A stretch of 64,000 nucleotides of DNA from Croceibacterium_A sp044506885 (GCA_044506885.1 JBIQKC010000015.1:6426-70425), one strand, 5' to 3'; shown: positions 1-9,192, numbered from the stretch's first letter. The notes: a model not told the origin generated them from the letters alone. Numbers and translations are program-made.

Positions 1-1
1 C

Positions 2-1771
2 ATCCCCCACGGCGCGCCCGACCGCCCGTTCGGCCGCAGCGAGGCGTTCAAGGACAAGCTGGGTCTTGCGGGCAGGAAAGTGCTGATGACCTTCGGCCTG
101 CTCAGCCCCGGCAAGGGACTGGAGCGGGTGATCGAGGCGCTGCCCGCCATCGTCGAGCGCCATCCCGAAACCGTCTATCGCATCGTCGGCGCGACGCACC
201 CCAACCTGCTCGCGCGCGACGGCGAGGCCTATCGCGAGCGGCTGGCGGCGCTGGCCGACGAGCTGGGGGTTTCCGCGCACGTGCTGTGGGAGAACCGCTT
301 CCTCGACACCGGGGAACTGCTCGACCAGCTCGAAGCCTGCGACATCTACATCACCCCTTATTTCAACCTCCAGCAATCGACCTCGGGCACGCTCAGCTAT
401 GCCGTGGCGCTGGGCAAGGCGGTGGTGTCGACGCCCTATCTCCATGCCCGCGAACTGCTGGCGGGCGCGGCCGGGCGGCTGATCGAGCCGGATTCCGCGC
501 CGGCGGTGGCCGAAGCGGTGATCCGCCTGCTCGACGATCCCGATGAGATGGCGGCGCTGCAACGCCGCGCCTATGCCAAGGGGCGGCAGACGATCTGGCC
601 GCGCTTCGCCGACGGCGCGCTGGCGCTGATAGAGGCCGCGGCCGCCCCGCCGACGCATCCGGCCCCGCTTTCGGCGACACCCGTCCTGTCGGCGGTGTTC
701 GCGATGAGCGATGGAACCGGAATCCTGCAACACGCGATCGGCATCGTGCCCGACCGGGCGCACGGCTATTGCGTGGACGACAACGCCCGCGCGCTGATGC
801 TGATGAACCTGGCCGACGGATTGTCGGAACAGGAACGCACCCATCGCAGCCAGACCTATGCCGCCTTCATACAAGAGGCCTGGAACCCGGAGCGCAACGC
901 GTTCCGCAACTTCATGACGTTCGACCGCCGCTGGCGCGAGGAAGCGGGATCGGAAGACGCCAACGGGCGGGCGCTATGGGCGCTGGGCCACACGGTCGAG
1001 AACGCGCCCGATTTCGACATGCGCGAGTGGGCGCTGCGATTGTACGAGACGGCGCTGCCGCATTGCGCCCAGCTCGCCTCGCCGCGCACGATCGCCTTCA
1101 CGATACTGGGCGCGGCCTGCGTGCTGCGCGCCAACCCGCGCCACCATGCCTCGCGCAACGTGCTGCGCGACGGCGCGGAAGTGCTCGCGCGCCTGCTGCA
1201 CGCCGCGCGGCGGCCCGACTGGGCGTGGTTCGAGGCGGTGCTGGGATACGACAACCCGCGCCTGTGCCAGGCGCTGATCGAGGCCGGGCTGGCGCTGGAA
1301 GACCCGATCCACACCGGCGCGGGGCTGGATGCGCTGGACTGGATCGCGCGCCACCAGCGCGCCGCCGGCGGCCATTTCCGGCCCATCGGCAGCGACAGCT
1401 TCGGACAGGAGCACACCTTCCTGCCGTTCGACCAGCAGCCGCTGGAAGCGCATGCCGCCATCGACGCGGCGCGGTCCGCCTTCGCCGCCACCCGCAACCG
1501 CCGCTGGTTCGAGCACGCCCGCGCCGCCTGGCTGTGGTTCTTCGGCGGCAACGACCGCGGCGTGGTGCTGGCCGACCTTGCCACGGGCCGCTGCCGCGAC
1601 GGGATCAATCCGCGCGGCGCCAATCTGAACTGTGGGGCGGAATCGATCCTGGCCTTCCAACTGGCGCACTATTCGATGATAGCGCTGACGAAGACCCAAC
1701 CGCGCGAACCGATGGGAGAAAGCCTTGGGGGCAACAGGCGCGTCGCAAACCAGTCCGCTGCAAATCCTTAA
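2..1771 (+). CDS. Glycosyltransferase (GT4-like) with C-terminal helical domain, 5'-truncated
   Basis: The reading frame is already open at the window edge (it reads IPHGAPDRPFG...), so the true start lies upstream and the ATG at 80 is internal. The first part shows a GT-B retaining glycosyltransferase C-terminal lobe: the IPHG turn, then TFGLLSPGKGLE, and an acidic/hydrophobic nucleotide-sugar region (CDIYITPYFNLQQSTSGTLSYA). After about residue 215 comes a roughly 350-aa extension rich in paired helices (GYCVDDNARALML, GSEDANGRALWALG, CGAESILAF), which resembles an (alpha/alpha)-barrel glycosidase-like domain. It overlaps the GH130 gene by 47 nt and is followed by a mannose-6-phosphate isomerase, so a role in making a mannose-containing glycan is likely. 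The donor and acceptor cannot be read from the sequence. Confidence 0.82.
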   Translation: MPHGAPDRPFGRSEAFKDKLGLAGRKVLMTFGLLSPGKGLERVIEALPAIVERHPETVYRIVGATHPNLLARDGEAYRERLAALADELGVSAHVLWENRFLDTGELLDQLEACDIYITPYFNLQQSTSGTLSYAVALGKAVVSTPYLHARELLAGAAGRLIEPDSAPAVAEAVIRLLDDPDEMAALQRRAYAKGRQTIWPRFADGALALIEAAAAPPTHPAPLSATPVLSAVFAMSDGTGILQHAIGIVPDRAHGYCVDDNARALMLMNLADGLSEQERTHRSQTYAAFIQEAWNPERNAFRNFMTFDRRWREEAGSEDANGRALWALGHTVENAPDFDMREWALRLYETALPHCAQLASPRTIAFTILGAACVLRANPRHHASRNVLRDGAEVLARLLHAARRPDWAWFEAVLGYDNPRLCQALIEAGLALEDPIHTGAGLDALDWIARHQRAAGGHFRPIGSDSFGQEHTFLPFDQQPLEAHAAIDAARSAFAATRNRRWFEHARAAWLWFFGGNDRGVVLADLATGRCRDGINPRGANLNCGAESILAFQLAHYSMIALTKTQPREPMGESLGGNRRVANQSAANP

Positions 1772-3035
1772 CGAGCGGCTCCACGCCGATCCCTCGCGCG
1801 TCGTCCTGCGCCCGTTCCACCTCGGCTGGCAGGCGAAGAACGCGCCGCAGGGCCGCGCCTACAAGCTGGTGGAGGACGTGGCCGGGCTGACCGAACGGCA
1901 GGTGCGCGACGAATACGCGCGGGTGCGGCAGGACTTCGCCACCCGCCACTGGCAGACCGAGAAGATGTTCGAGGAACGCTTCGCCGAAGTGGAGGAGAAC
2001 CTCGGCTTCGACTGTTCGGACTTCTCCGAAATGCGCAAGCGGCTGCTGGGCGCGTTCTTCTGCCACGAATACACCTATGCCGCGGCGGCGCTGATGAACC
2101 CGTCGATCGTGCCGCATCCCGACCAGAGCGGCATGACCGACGATGCGGTGCGCTTCGTGATGAGCCTGCGCGCGGTGGGCGAAGGCCACATCAGCTCGAT
2201 CGCCTTCCGCGAAGGCATCGCCGAGCCGGACGGGACCTTCACGCTGTGGCCGCAATCCTCCTTCGCCACTTCGGTCGATCTCGACGACGCCAGCCAGTAC
2301 GACAGCAAGTCGGGCGTGCTGGTCCACCGGCACGAGGACAGCAGCCTGTCCAACACGGTGATCTTCCCGATTACCGAACAGCAGGCGGGCGGGCTGGAAG
2401 ACTTGCGGCTGGTGCGCTTCGACCACGGCGGCGGCGAGTACGAATGGATCGGCACCTACACCGCCTATTCGGGCCATTCGATCCGCTCGGAACTGCTGCG
2501 CACCCAGGACTTCCGCCGCTTCCTGCTGGAGCCCATCGAGGGCGAGGCCGGGCGCAACAAAGGCATGGCGCTGTTCCCGGAGAAGATCGGCGGCGACTAC
2601 GTGATGGTCGGGCGGCAGGACGGCAAGAACCTGTTCCTGCTCCGCTCCGACCGGATCGACCACTGGGATTCGGAAGGCTCGCTGCTGATGGCGCCCAAAT
2701 ACCCGTGGGAATTCATCCAGATCGGCAATTGCGGCAGTCCGGTGCCGACCAGCGCGGGCTGGCTGCTCTTCACTCACGGCGTGGGCGCGATGCGCAAGTA
2801 TTCGCTCGGCTGCGCGCTGCTCGACCGCGACAATCCGGAAAAGGTCATCGGCCGCACCGCCGAACCGGTGCTGACTGCGGTCGATGCCGACCGGTCGGGC
2901 TATGTGCCCAACGTCGTCTATACCTGCGGCGTGCTGAAGGTGGGCGAACGGCTGCTGGTGCCCTATGGCATTTCCGACAGCGCGGTGGGCTTCGCCACGG
3001 TGGAGATCGACGCGCTGCTGGACCTGATGGTGTGA
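1725..3035 (+). CDS. Glycoside hydrolase family 130 protein (beta-mannoside phosphorylase/mannosidase type)
   Basis: A 436-aa protein with the five-bladed-propeller signature of GH130. It contains NPSIVPHPDQSG, a GLEDLRLVRF motif whose Asp226 aligns with the catalytic Asp of the usual EDPR motif, the NKGMALFPEKIGGDYVM block, and a late VPNVVYTCG/LLVPYGISD region. GH130 enzymes act on beta-linked mannosides by phosphorolysis or hydrolysis; which one applies here cannot be decided. The start is TTG at 1725, preceded by GGGAGAA at 1714-1720, a good ribosome binding site. This places the start 47 nt inside the glycosyltransferase gene and implies coupled translation. The 17-nt gap to the isomerase gene points to one operon. 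No signal peptide is visible, so it is probably cytoplasmic. Confidence 0.88.
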   Translation: MGATGASQTSPLQILNERLHADPSRVVLRPFHLGWQAKNAPQGRAYKLVEDVAGLTERQVRDEYARVRQDFATRHWQTEKMFEERFAEVEENLGFDCSDFSEMRKRLLGAFFCHEYTYAAAALMNPSIVPHPDQSGMTDDAVRFVMSLRAVGEGHISSIAFREGIAEPDGTFTLWPQSSFATSVDLDDASQYDSKSGVLVHRHEDSSLSNTVIFPITEQQAGGLEDLRLVRFDHGGGEYEWIGTYTAYSGHSIRSELLRTQDFRRFLLEPIEGEAGRNKGMALFPEKIGGDYVMVGRQDGKNLFLLRSDRIDHWDSEGSLLMAPKYPWEFIQIGNCGSPVPTSAGWLLFTHGVGAMRKYSLGCALLDRDNPEKVIGRTAEPVLTAVDADRSGYVPNVVYTCGVLKVGERLLVPYGISDSAVGFATVEIDALLDLMV

Positions 3036-3052
3036 CGGGGCGTTAGGAAGCC

Positions 3053-3868
3053 ATGCTGCTGACCACGCGAACGGTGGAGAAACCCTGGGGCAAGGATCTG
3101 CTGCCCCCGCCTTTCGCCACGCCGCCGGGGCAGCGCATCGGCGAGATCTGGTTCGAACCGCCGCCGGAGATGCCGGAACTGCTCGTCAAATACATTTTCA
3201 CCAGCGAGAAGCTGTCGGTGCAGGTTCACCCTTCGGACGCGCAGACCGAGGCCGCGGGGCTGGGGCGGCAGGGCAAGGAAGAATGCTGGCTGGTGATCGA
3301 CGCCGAGCCGGGCGCGGCGCTGGGCATCGGTTTCGACCGCGCGGTCGATGCGGAAACCATGCGCGCGGCGGCGACGGACGGCAGCATCGAGGACATGCTG
3401 GTGTGGCATCCGGTGGCGGCCGGCGACTTCTTCTACATCCCCGCGAACACCGTCCACGCGATCGGCGGCGGCTGCTCGATCATCGAGATCCAGCAAAATT
3501 CGGACATTACCTATCGCCTCTACGACTACGGCCGCCCGCGCGAGCTGCATCTGGAGCAAGGCATCGCGGTGGCCAAAGGCGCGCCGCACGACGCGCGCCT
3601 GCGTCGCCATGTGCCGGACAGCGGCGACGTGGCGCTGGTCGATGGGCCTTACTTCCGGCTCGACCGGATCGACGGCGCACCGGATGCCGCGCTGGCGGCG
3701 CGCTATACCGGGCCGCTGCTGGTCATCCCGCGCGCACGCGAAGCGACGGTGGAAGGCCAGGCCGTCGCGACCGGCCAGTGTGCGCTGGCGCGTTCGATCG
3801 CGGATGTGCAGTTCGCGGCGGCAGGAAGCTGCCTGATCGCGCAGCCCTGCACGGAAGCGGCGGAGTAA
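3053..3868 (+). CDS. manA: Type I mannose-6-phosphate isomerase
   Basis: A 271-aa cupin-type phosphomannose isomerase that interconverts mannose-6-phosphate and fructose-6-phosphate. Metal-ligand candidates are all present: Gln57 and His59 in the QVHPSD motif, Glu77 in GKEECWLV, and His135 in ANTVHAIGGG. The EIQQNSDITYRLYDYGR block is a hallmark of the family. At 271 aa it is the short form, lacking much of the helical insert of the ~390-aa E. coli enzyme. It is the last gene of the plus-strand cluster and would supply mannose-6-phosphate for, or recycle it from, the mannoside genes upstream. It is convergent with the small membrane protein gene; I see no clear terminator hairpin in the 48-nt gap (3869-3916). 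Confidence 0.9.
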   Translation: MLLTTRTVEKPWGKDLLPPPFATPPGQRIGEIWFEPPPEMPELLVKYIFTSEKLSVQVHPSDAQTEAAGLGRQGKEECWLVIDAEPGAALGIGFDRAVDAETMRAAATDGSIEDMLVWHPVAAGDFFYIPANTVHAIGGGCSIIEIQQNSDITYRLYDYGRPRELHLEQGIAVAKGAPHDARLRRHVPDSGDVALVDGPYFRLDRIDGAPDAALAARYTGPLLVIPRAREATVEGQAVATGQCALARSIADVQFAAAGSCLIAQPCTEAAE

Positions 3869-3916
3869 AAATAGAGAAAGTTCCTATTCCTGAGAGCCCC
3901 CCAAGAACGAGCTTCG

Positions 3917-4159
3917 TCAGGCGAACAGGATCGCCAATCCGCACAACAAGAAGAACGGCCCCAACACAAACCCAAGCCCGGCTTGCACGTACTCAAGGAT
4001 TCGGTCGAACTTGGTACGCGGCAAAGGCTCTTCGCCGGTAGCCCGCAAGATGGCCGCCTCAAGAACACTGATAGTCTCCTGACGGCGAAAACGCCAATGT
4101 CGCCAGCCGATCCAGATGAGGAAAATGCCGAGCACGAGATAGAATAGTCCGCCCAACAT
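3917..4159 (-). CDS. Small two-TM membrane protein, unknown function
   Basis: An 80-aa protein not recognised as a named family. It has two hydrophobic segments, residues about 4-19 (FYLVLGIFLIWIGW) and about 59-78 (AGLGFVLGPFFLLCGLAIL), joined by a basic and amphipathic loop (RRQETISVLEAA). The start ATG at 4159 lies 2 nt after the TAA of the enoyl-CoA hydratase gene and is preceded by GGAAGGGG, so the two genes are almost certainly co-transcribed and possibly coupled. Its function is unknown. Confidence 0.65.
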   Translation of the reverse strand: MLGGLFYLVLGIFLIWIGWRHWRFRRQETISVLEAAILRATGEEPLPRTKFDRILEYVQAGLGFVLGPFFLLCGLAILFA

Positions 4160-4161
4160 CT

Positions 4162-4947
4162 TTACCGCCCCTTCCACACCGCCGGGCGCTTTTCGAGGAA
4201 GGCGGCCATGCCTTCGGCCTTGTCCTCGGTGGCGGCGAGCATGTGGAACAGGCGGCGTTCGAGGCGGATGCCTTCGGCGAGCGGCAGTTCCTCGGCCGCA
4301 TTGACCAGTTCCTTGGCCGCCATGACGGCAAGCGGCGGCATCGCGGCGATGGCTTCGGCGATCTTCAGCGCTTCCGCCAGCAGGTCCGCCGCCGGAACCA
4401 CGCGCGCCACCAGGCCGGCGCGCTCCGCCTCGTCCGCGTCGATCATGCGCCCGGTCAGGATAAGGTCCATCGCTCGCGCCTTGCCTACCGCGCGGGTCAG
4501 GCGCTGGCTGCCGCCCATGCCGGGGACCACGCCGAGCCTGATTTCCGGCTGGCCGAACTTCGCAGTGTCGGCGGCGACGAGGATGTCGGCCATCATCGCC
4601 AGTTCGCACCCGCCGCCGAGCGCAAAGCCGTTCACGGCCGCGATCCACGGCTTGCGCGTCTGGCCGGTGAAGTGGCTGGTCCAGCGCGCGAACGTGTCGT
4701 CGCGATAGAATGCGGCCGCGCCCCTGGCGGCCATTTCCTTGATGTCGGCCCCGGCGGCGAAGGCCTTCTCGCCCGCGCCGGTGACGACGCCGCAGCGCTG
4801 GCCGTCATCGGCCTCGAACACCGCGAACGCCGCGATCAGATCTTCGAGCACCGCGCTCGACAGCGCATTGAGCGCTTCGGGCCGGTTGAGGGTGACAAGC
4901 GTCACCGCACCGCGCCGTTCGACAAGGATCGTTTCGTATTCCGCCAT
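4162..4947 (-). CDS. Enoyl-CoA hydratase (crotonase family)
   Basis: A 261-aa crotonase-fold enzyme expected to hydrate trans-2-enoyl-CoA in fatty acid or amino acid catabolism. The oxyanion-hole motif AFAAGADIKEM and the two catalytic glutamates expected of hydratases are present, in GGGCELAMMADI and AKFGQPEIRLG, followed by GMGGSQRL. The ATG at 4947 was chosen because the crotonase N-terminus (MAEYETILVERRGAVTLVTLNRP) begins there; the open frame further upstream looks non-coding. It lies 58 nt after the SecA-like gene on the same strand and directly precedes the 80-aa membrane protein. A functional link with the export locus is not evident, and it may simply be a downstream housekeeping gene. 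Confidence 0.9.
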   Translation of the reverse strand: MAEYETILVERRGAVTLVTLNRPEALNALSSAVLEDLIAAFAVFEADDGQRCGVVTGAGEKAFAAGADIKEMAARGAAAFYRDDTFARWTSHFTGQTRKPWIAAVNGFALGGGCELAMMADILVAADTAKFGQPEIRLGVVPGMGGSQRLTRAVGKARAMDLILTGRMIDADEAERAGLVARVVPAADLLAEALKIAEAIAAMPPLAVMAAKELVNAAEELPLAEGIRLERRLFHMLAATEDKAEGMAAFLEKRPAVWKGR

Positions 4948-5005
4948 CGGCCGTCCTTCGCTGCCTGACGCGCGGCATAGGCCGCCACGCACCGCTTTGA
5001 CAGTA

Positions 5006-7036
5006 TCAGGACGCCTCGCCGCTGAAAGCCATCTGTTCGCGCAGCCGGTCTTCCCCCAGTTCCGTCTGGCGGCGGATTGCCGCGTGGCGGCGCTCGGCAT
5101 TGGCCTGCGCCCAGCGGCGCAGCCATTCGGCCGGCCCGTCCTGCACTGGCCATTCCTTGGTCGCGGAGGACAGCGTTTTCGCGGCGGTCGGCGCGAACAG
5201 CCGGTAGAGTTCGTCGTCGAGCGCGGTGATCGCCTCGGTGCTGCCGGGATCGCCCTGACGCCCGGCGCGGCCGTAGAGCTGGCGGTCGATCCGCTGCGTC
5301 TCGTGAAACGCGGTGAGGATCACGTGCAAGCCCCCGGCCGCGCGCGCTTCGGCCGCAAGCTCGATGTCCGTGCCGCGCCCGGCCATGTTGGTGGCGACCG
5401 TGACCGCGCCGATCCGGCCGGCAACCGCGACGATCTCCGCCTCCTCTCCGTCCTGCCGCGCGTTGAGGACACGGTGAGCGACGCCGCGCGCGGTCAGCGC
5501 GGCGGATACCGCTTCGGAATCGGCGACCGAGCGCGTACCGACCAGGATCGGCCGGCCGGCCTCCTCGCGCTTCACCCGCTCGACCGCATCGGCCACCGCG
5601 ACCCATTTCTCCCCGGCATCGGCGTAGAGAGCATGGCCGCGATGTTTGCGGATGCGCGGGCGGTTGGTCGGCACGGGAGTCACCCGCAGGCCGAAGTCGG
5701 CCCACAGTTCGCCCGCCACCTCGCGCACCGTGCCGCTCATGCCCGACAGGCGGCGATAGCGGCGGAAGAAGCGCTGATAGGTGATCCGCGCCAGCGTGTT
5801 GCGCGCGCCGGTGAGCGAGACCTGCTCCTTGACCTCGACCATCTGGTGGAGGCCGCCTTCCCACGAGCGGTCGGCCATCGTGCGGCCGGTGGATTCGTCG
5901 ACGATCTGCACCTTGTCGTCGACCACCACGTAGTCGCGATCGCGGTGGAACAGGTGCAGCGCCGAAAGCGCCTGCGAAGCCATCTGCTCGCGCGCGGCGC
6001 GGATGCGCCATGGCCGGTGCGGCAGGCCGGCGGCGAGTTCGGCCACCGTGTGCTTGCCGCGATCTGTGATTTCGATCGCGCGCTGGTCTTCCTTGATGCG
6101 GTAATGACGGCCTTCCTCGAGCCGTCCGGCCAGTTCCAGCGCGCCGAGATAGAGCCCGTCGTCGTCGGCCGGCACTTCGGCCGAGAGGATCAGCGGCGTG
6201 CGCGCTTCGTCGATGAAGATCGAATCCGCTTCGTCCACCACCGCGAAATGCAGGCCGCGGATCGTCAGCGGCGCGCCGCCGCGTCCGAACAGCTCGGCCA
6301 CCCGCCGCCGCGCCGCGCCGCGATTGCGGCCGAGCGCCGCCTGGTCGCGCAGATAGTCGAAGGTGATTTCCTTGTTGGTGCCGTAGACGATGTCGGCGCA
6401 GTAGGCGGCGCGCCGTTCCGGCGGCTCGCGCCCCTCGACGATCAGCCCCGTGGTGAGGCCGAACAGGCGATAGACCGGCTCCAGCTTGGCCAGGTCGCGC
6501 TCCGCCAGATAGTCATTCACGGTGATGACGTGCGCCGGCATCCCGGCGAGCGCAGCAGTGATCGCGGGGAGCGCGGCGGTAATCGTCTTGCCCTCCCCCG
6601 TCGCCATTTCGGCGATGCCGCCGTCGAGCATGATGAGCCCGCCCATCAGCTGGACCGGGAAGTGCCGCATCCCCAGTTCGCGCCAGGTCGCTTCGCGCAC
6701 CAGCGCCAGGCATTCGTCGATCAGCTCCGCATCGCCCAGCCCCCGGCGCACGAGCCGTTCGCGGATGCCGCGACAGCGCTCGACGAACGCCGCCTCCCCC
6801 AGCTCGCGCAGCTCGCCGTCGCTTTCGGCGATGCGTTGGGCGCGTTCCAGCAGCCGCGTTTTGCCGATAGGCGGGTCGACCAGCAGCCGCCCGATCGCCT
6901 TGTCGAGCGGCCGGTCCCACTTCCACGGCTTGGGCGGCGTGCGTTCGGGATAAGGCGCGATGACGGGGCGGCGATCGTCGCGGATCTCGCTCCACAAGTC
7001 GCGCCCGCGCTCTTTCAGGGTTGCGAGGTCAGGCAT
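5006..7036 (-). CDS. Shortened SecA-like translocase ATPase
   Basis: A 676-aa SecA paralogue; housekeeping SecA is about 850-950 aa. Motor motifs are intact: the LGMRHFPVQLMGG Q-region, Walker A TGEGKT (146-151), TVNDYLAERD, VDEADSIFIDEARTPLILS with the Walker B DEAD box at 268-271, VPTNRPRIRKH, TNMAGRGTDIEL, and motif VI GRAGRQGDPGS (589-599). Only about 77 residues follow motif VI. Most of the helical scaffold, the helical wing, the two-helix finger and the C-terminal Cys/His zinc motif are therefore absent. It also has a ~100-aa N-terminal part unlike the canonical one. The start at 7036 overlaps the M50/HlyD gene by 8 nt. By context it would energise export of the giant protein; a general Sec role is unlikely. 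Confidence 0.9.
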   Translation of the reverse strand: MPDLATLKERGRDLWSEIRDDRRPVIAPYPERTPPKPWKWDRPLDKAIGRLLVDPPIGKTRLLERAQRIAESDGELRELGEAAFVERCRGIRERLVRRGLGDAELIDECLALVREATWRELGMRHFPVQLMGGLIMLDGGIAEMATGEGKTITAALPAITAALAGMPAHVITVNDYLAERDLAKLEPVYRLFGLTTGLIVEGREPPERRAAYCADIVYGTNKEITFDYLRDQAALGRNRGAARRRVAELFGRGGAPLTIRGLHFAVVDEADSIFIDEARTPLILSAEVPADDDGLYLGALELAGRLEEGRHYRIKEDQRAIEITDRGKHTVAELAAGLPHRPWRIRAAREQMASQALSALHLFHRDRDYVVVDDKVQIVDESTGRTMADRSWEGGLHQMVEVKEQVSLTGARNTLARITYQRFFRRYRRLSGMSGTVREVAGELWADFGLRVTPVPTNRPRIRKHRGHALYADAGEKWVAVADAVERVKREEAGRPILVGTRSVADSEAVSAALTARGVAHRVLNARQDGEEAEIVAVAGRIGAVTVATNMAGRGTDIELAAEARAAGGLHVILTAFHETQRIDRQLYGRAGRQGDPGSTEAITALDDELYRLFAPTAAKTLSSATKEWPVQDGPAEWLRRWAQANAERRHAAIRRQTELGEDRLREQMAFSGEAS

Positions 7037-9182
7037 CGAAGCGCGCCAGGAACAGTTGCCGCAAGCGCCGCGCCCCCTGCCAGCCGAGCGGCTCCCAATC
7101 GAGCTGGAAGCGGACATAGACCCGCGTCCCGAACGGGACCTGACGCAGCTCCTCCGGCAAGCCGACATCGAACAGGAACACGCTGCCGAGCGCCGTCCGG
7201 CCGTTCGAATCGCGCGGATCGAGCGGGAACACGCCGCCGTTGGCGCTGGCCAGCGCCGGACTCGGCAACTGGTTGGTCGCGCCGGGCACCGCCCGCACGA
7301 TCTCGCCCGCGAAAGTGCGGCCTGGGCGGTCGGCAACCATGAACTTGATCCCGTTCAGGTGGTTGCGGATCAGCGCGATGTCGTCCTGCGCCACCGCCAC
7401 GCGCGCGACTTCCGCCCGGCCGGGGGTGACGTAGCCGATGAGATCGCCTTTCCTGACATAGCGGCCGGGCAAGTCGCCGGCCGGCGCGGCGGTGAGCACG
7501 AACCGCCCCTCCGTCCGCGCCGGGACGCGCAGCTCGCCGAGCCGCTGCTGCTTGATCGCCAGCTCTTCCTGCGCGCTGCGCAGTTCGAGCGTGCTGACCT
7601 CGCGCTTGACCCGGTCGCCGCGCAGTTCGGCATCGGCCTGGGCCTGCAATTCGCGCAACCGGCCGGCGAGCCGCTGGACTTCCGCGCCAAGGATCGGATG
7701 CGAGGCTTCGACCAGCAACTGGCCCGGTTCGACCAGCGCCCCTTCCGGGGCGGCGATGCGGGCGATCGTGCCGTCGCTGCCCGCGCGCACGTGCGCCTCC
7801 TCGGGCAGCCAGATCACGCCTTGCGTGGTCGCATGATGGGGGGCGGGAATGGCGAACAGCGCCAGCAGCAGCGCCGCGACGCCGCCGAGCGTCCACTGCA
7901 TCGCCCGCGCGCGATTGCGATGGAGCTGGGGGCTGGTGAAGACGTGCGCGAACATCTTCCACAACGGCAGCCCGATGCCCGACCACAGCGACCACAGCGC
8001 GATCAGCACGCCGACGATGAAGAACTTCTGCGCCACGAACAGCGCGATGCCGATCAGCATGACCATGCGCGCGACGAAGGCGGCGGGCGCATAAATCAGG
8101 AACCAGCGCTTCTCGCCCGGCGTCGCCTCGAACGGCTTGAGGTCGTGGGTGCGGAACACGTGCTGCTGGATCAGGTGGCCCCAGTACTTGTTCGAGCGGT
8201 TGCCGAGGTTGGGTATCTCCAGCACGTCGGCAAGGATGTAGTACCCGTCGAAGCGCAGCAGCGGATTGCCGTTGACCAGCACGGTCGAGATGCCGGCGAC
8301 GAGCATGGCGTTGAACGCCATCGCCCGCGCGAGGCCGGGTTCGAGCAGCACCCACGCGTACATCGCCAGCGCAGCGACGAACAGTTCGGCGATCATGCCC
8401 GCCGCGCCGATCAGCGCCCGCTGCCACTTGCTGCGCAGGGCGCCCGCCGCCGAAGCGTCGACATAGGGCACCGGGAACAGGACCAGCATCATGATCCCCA
8501 TCTCGCGCACTTCGCGCCCGTTGGCCTTGGCCGCATAGCCGTGCCCCAGCTCGTGCAGCACCTTCACCACCGGATAGACGACCGCCATGATCAGCAGGCT
8601 TTCGGCCGAAAGCACGCGGTCGATCAGATTGCCGGTCAGCTCGTCCCAATGCCGCCCGGCGAGAGCCAGCGCGGGAATCACGGCCGCGAGCCACAAGAGC
8701 ACGCCGGCCCAGCCGAACAGCGGGCGCGCGTAAGGCATCGTGCGGGTCAGGAACCTGTCGGGATCGACCAGCGGGATGCGAAACGACATCGGGCTCTTGA
8801 GATTCTGCATCCAGAGCTGGCGCTTCTGCTTCTTCTGCCGCTTGAACAGCTCGGCCGTGTCGGGCGTCACGTCGCTCGACAGCAGGTCGGAGGAATGGAG
8901 CTGGCCGAGCGCGGCGATCACGTCGTCCTGCGACGGCGCATCCTCCCCCAGTTCGTCGACCAGCTGTTCCCACAACTGCTCCACCGTGTGTTCGCCATCC
9001 AGCCGGCCGACCAGCAGATAGGCCCCGCGCGGGAAACGGTGGACACGCCCCGCCGCGCCGTCGTCGAGCACGAACCACACCGCCCCGCGATAGCGATGGC
9101 GGCGAACGCGCACATGGTTGCGCAGCCGGGGCTTGAGCCTGGCGACGTTGAACCACGATGCGGAATGGAACGGATTGGCCAT
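7029..9182 (-). CDS. PqqD-like / M50 metallopeptidase / HlyD adaptor fusion membrane protein
   Basis: A 717-aa membrane protein in three parts. Residues about 18-101 resemble a PqqD-like winged-helix domain (the RiPP-recognition fold). Residues about 150-430 form a polytopic membrane region with the site-2-protease zinc motif HELGH (210-214) and the second motif NPLLRFDGYY, in which Asp312 is the expected third ligand. After one more membrane segment (about 433-450) comes a periplasmic HlyD-type arm: a lipoyl half (GTIARIAAPEGALVEPGQLL), a coiled coil (RELQAQADAELRGD...) and a beta-barrel part. M50-HlyD fusions are known in peptide export/processing loci. It overlaps the SecA-like gene by 8 nt and follows the GAF-HlyD gene by 10 nt, so the two adaptors and the ATPase are made together. 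Whether it cleaves or merely conducts a substrate is unknown. Confidence 0.88.
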   Translation of the reverse strand: MANPFHSASWFNVARLKPRLRNHVRVRRHRYRGAVWFVLDDGAAGRVHRFPRGAYLLVGRLDGEHTVEQLWEQLVDELGEDAPSQDDVIAALGQLHSSDLLSSDVTPDTAELFKRQKKQKRQLWMQNLKSPMSFRIPLVDPDRFLTRTMPYARPLFGWAGVLLWLAAVIPALALAGRHWDELTGNLIDRVLSAESLLIMAVVYPVVKVLHELGHGYAAKANGREVREMGIMMLVLFPVPYVDASAAGALRSKWQRALIGAAGMIAELFVAALAMYAWVLLEPGLARAMAFNAMLVAGISTVLVNGNPLLRFDGYYILADVLEIPNLGNRSNKYWGHLIQQHVFRTHDLKPFEATPGEKRWFLIYAPAAFVARMVMLIGIALFVAQKFFIVGVLIALWSLWSGIGLPLWKMFAHVFTSPQLHRNRARAMQWTLGGVAALLLALFAIPAPHHATTQGVIWLPEEAHVRAGSDGTIARIAAPEGALVEPGQLLVEASHPILGAEVQRLAGRLRELQAQADAELRGDRVKREVSTLELRSAQEELAIKQQRLGELRVPARTEGRFVLTAAPAGDLPGRYVRKGDLIGYVTPGRAEVARVAVAQDDIALIRNHLNGIKFMVADRPGRTFAGEIVRAVPGATNQLPSPALASANGGVFPLDPRDSNGRTALGSVFLFDVGLPEELRQVPFGTRVYVRFQLDWEPLGWQGARRLRQLFLARFDA

Positions 9183-9192
9183 GGCCGCGCCC

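Noticed and set aside
3869..3916. Terminator between manA and the small membrane protein gene
   Set aside because: No stem of useful length is visible in the 48-nt convergent gap.
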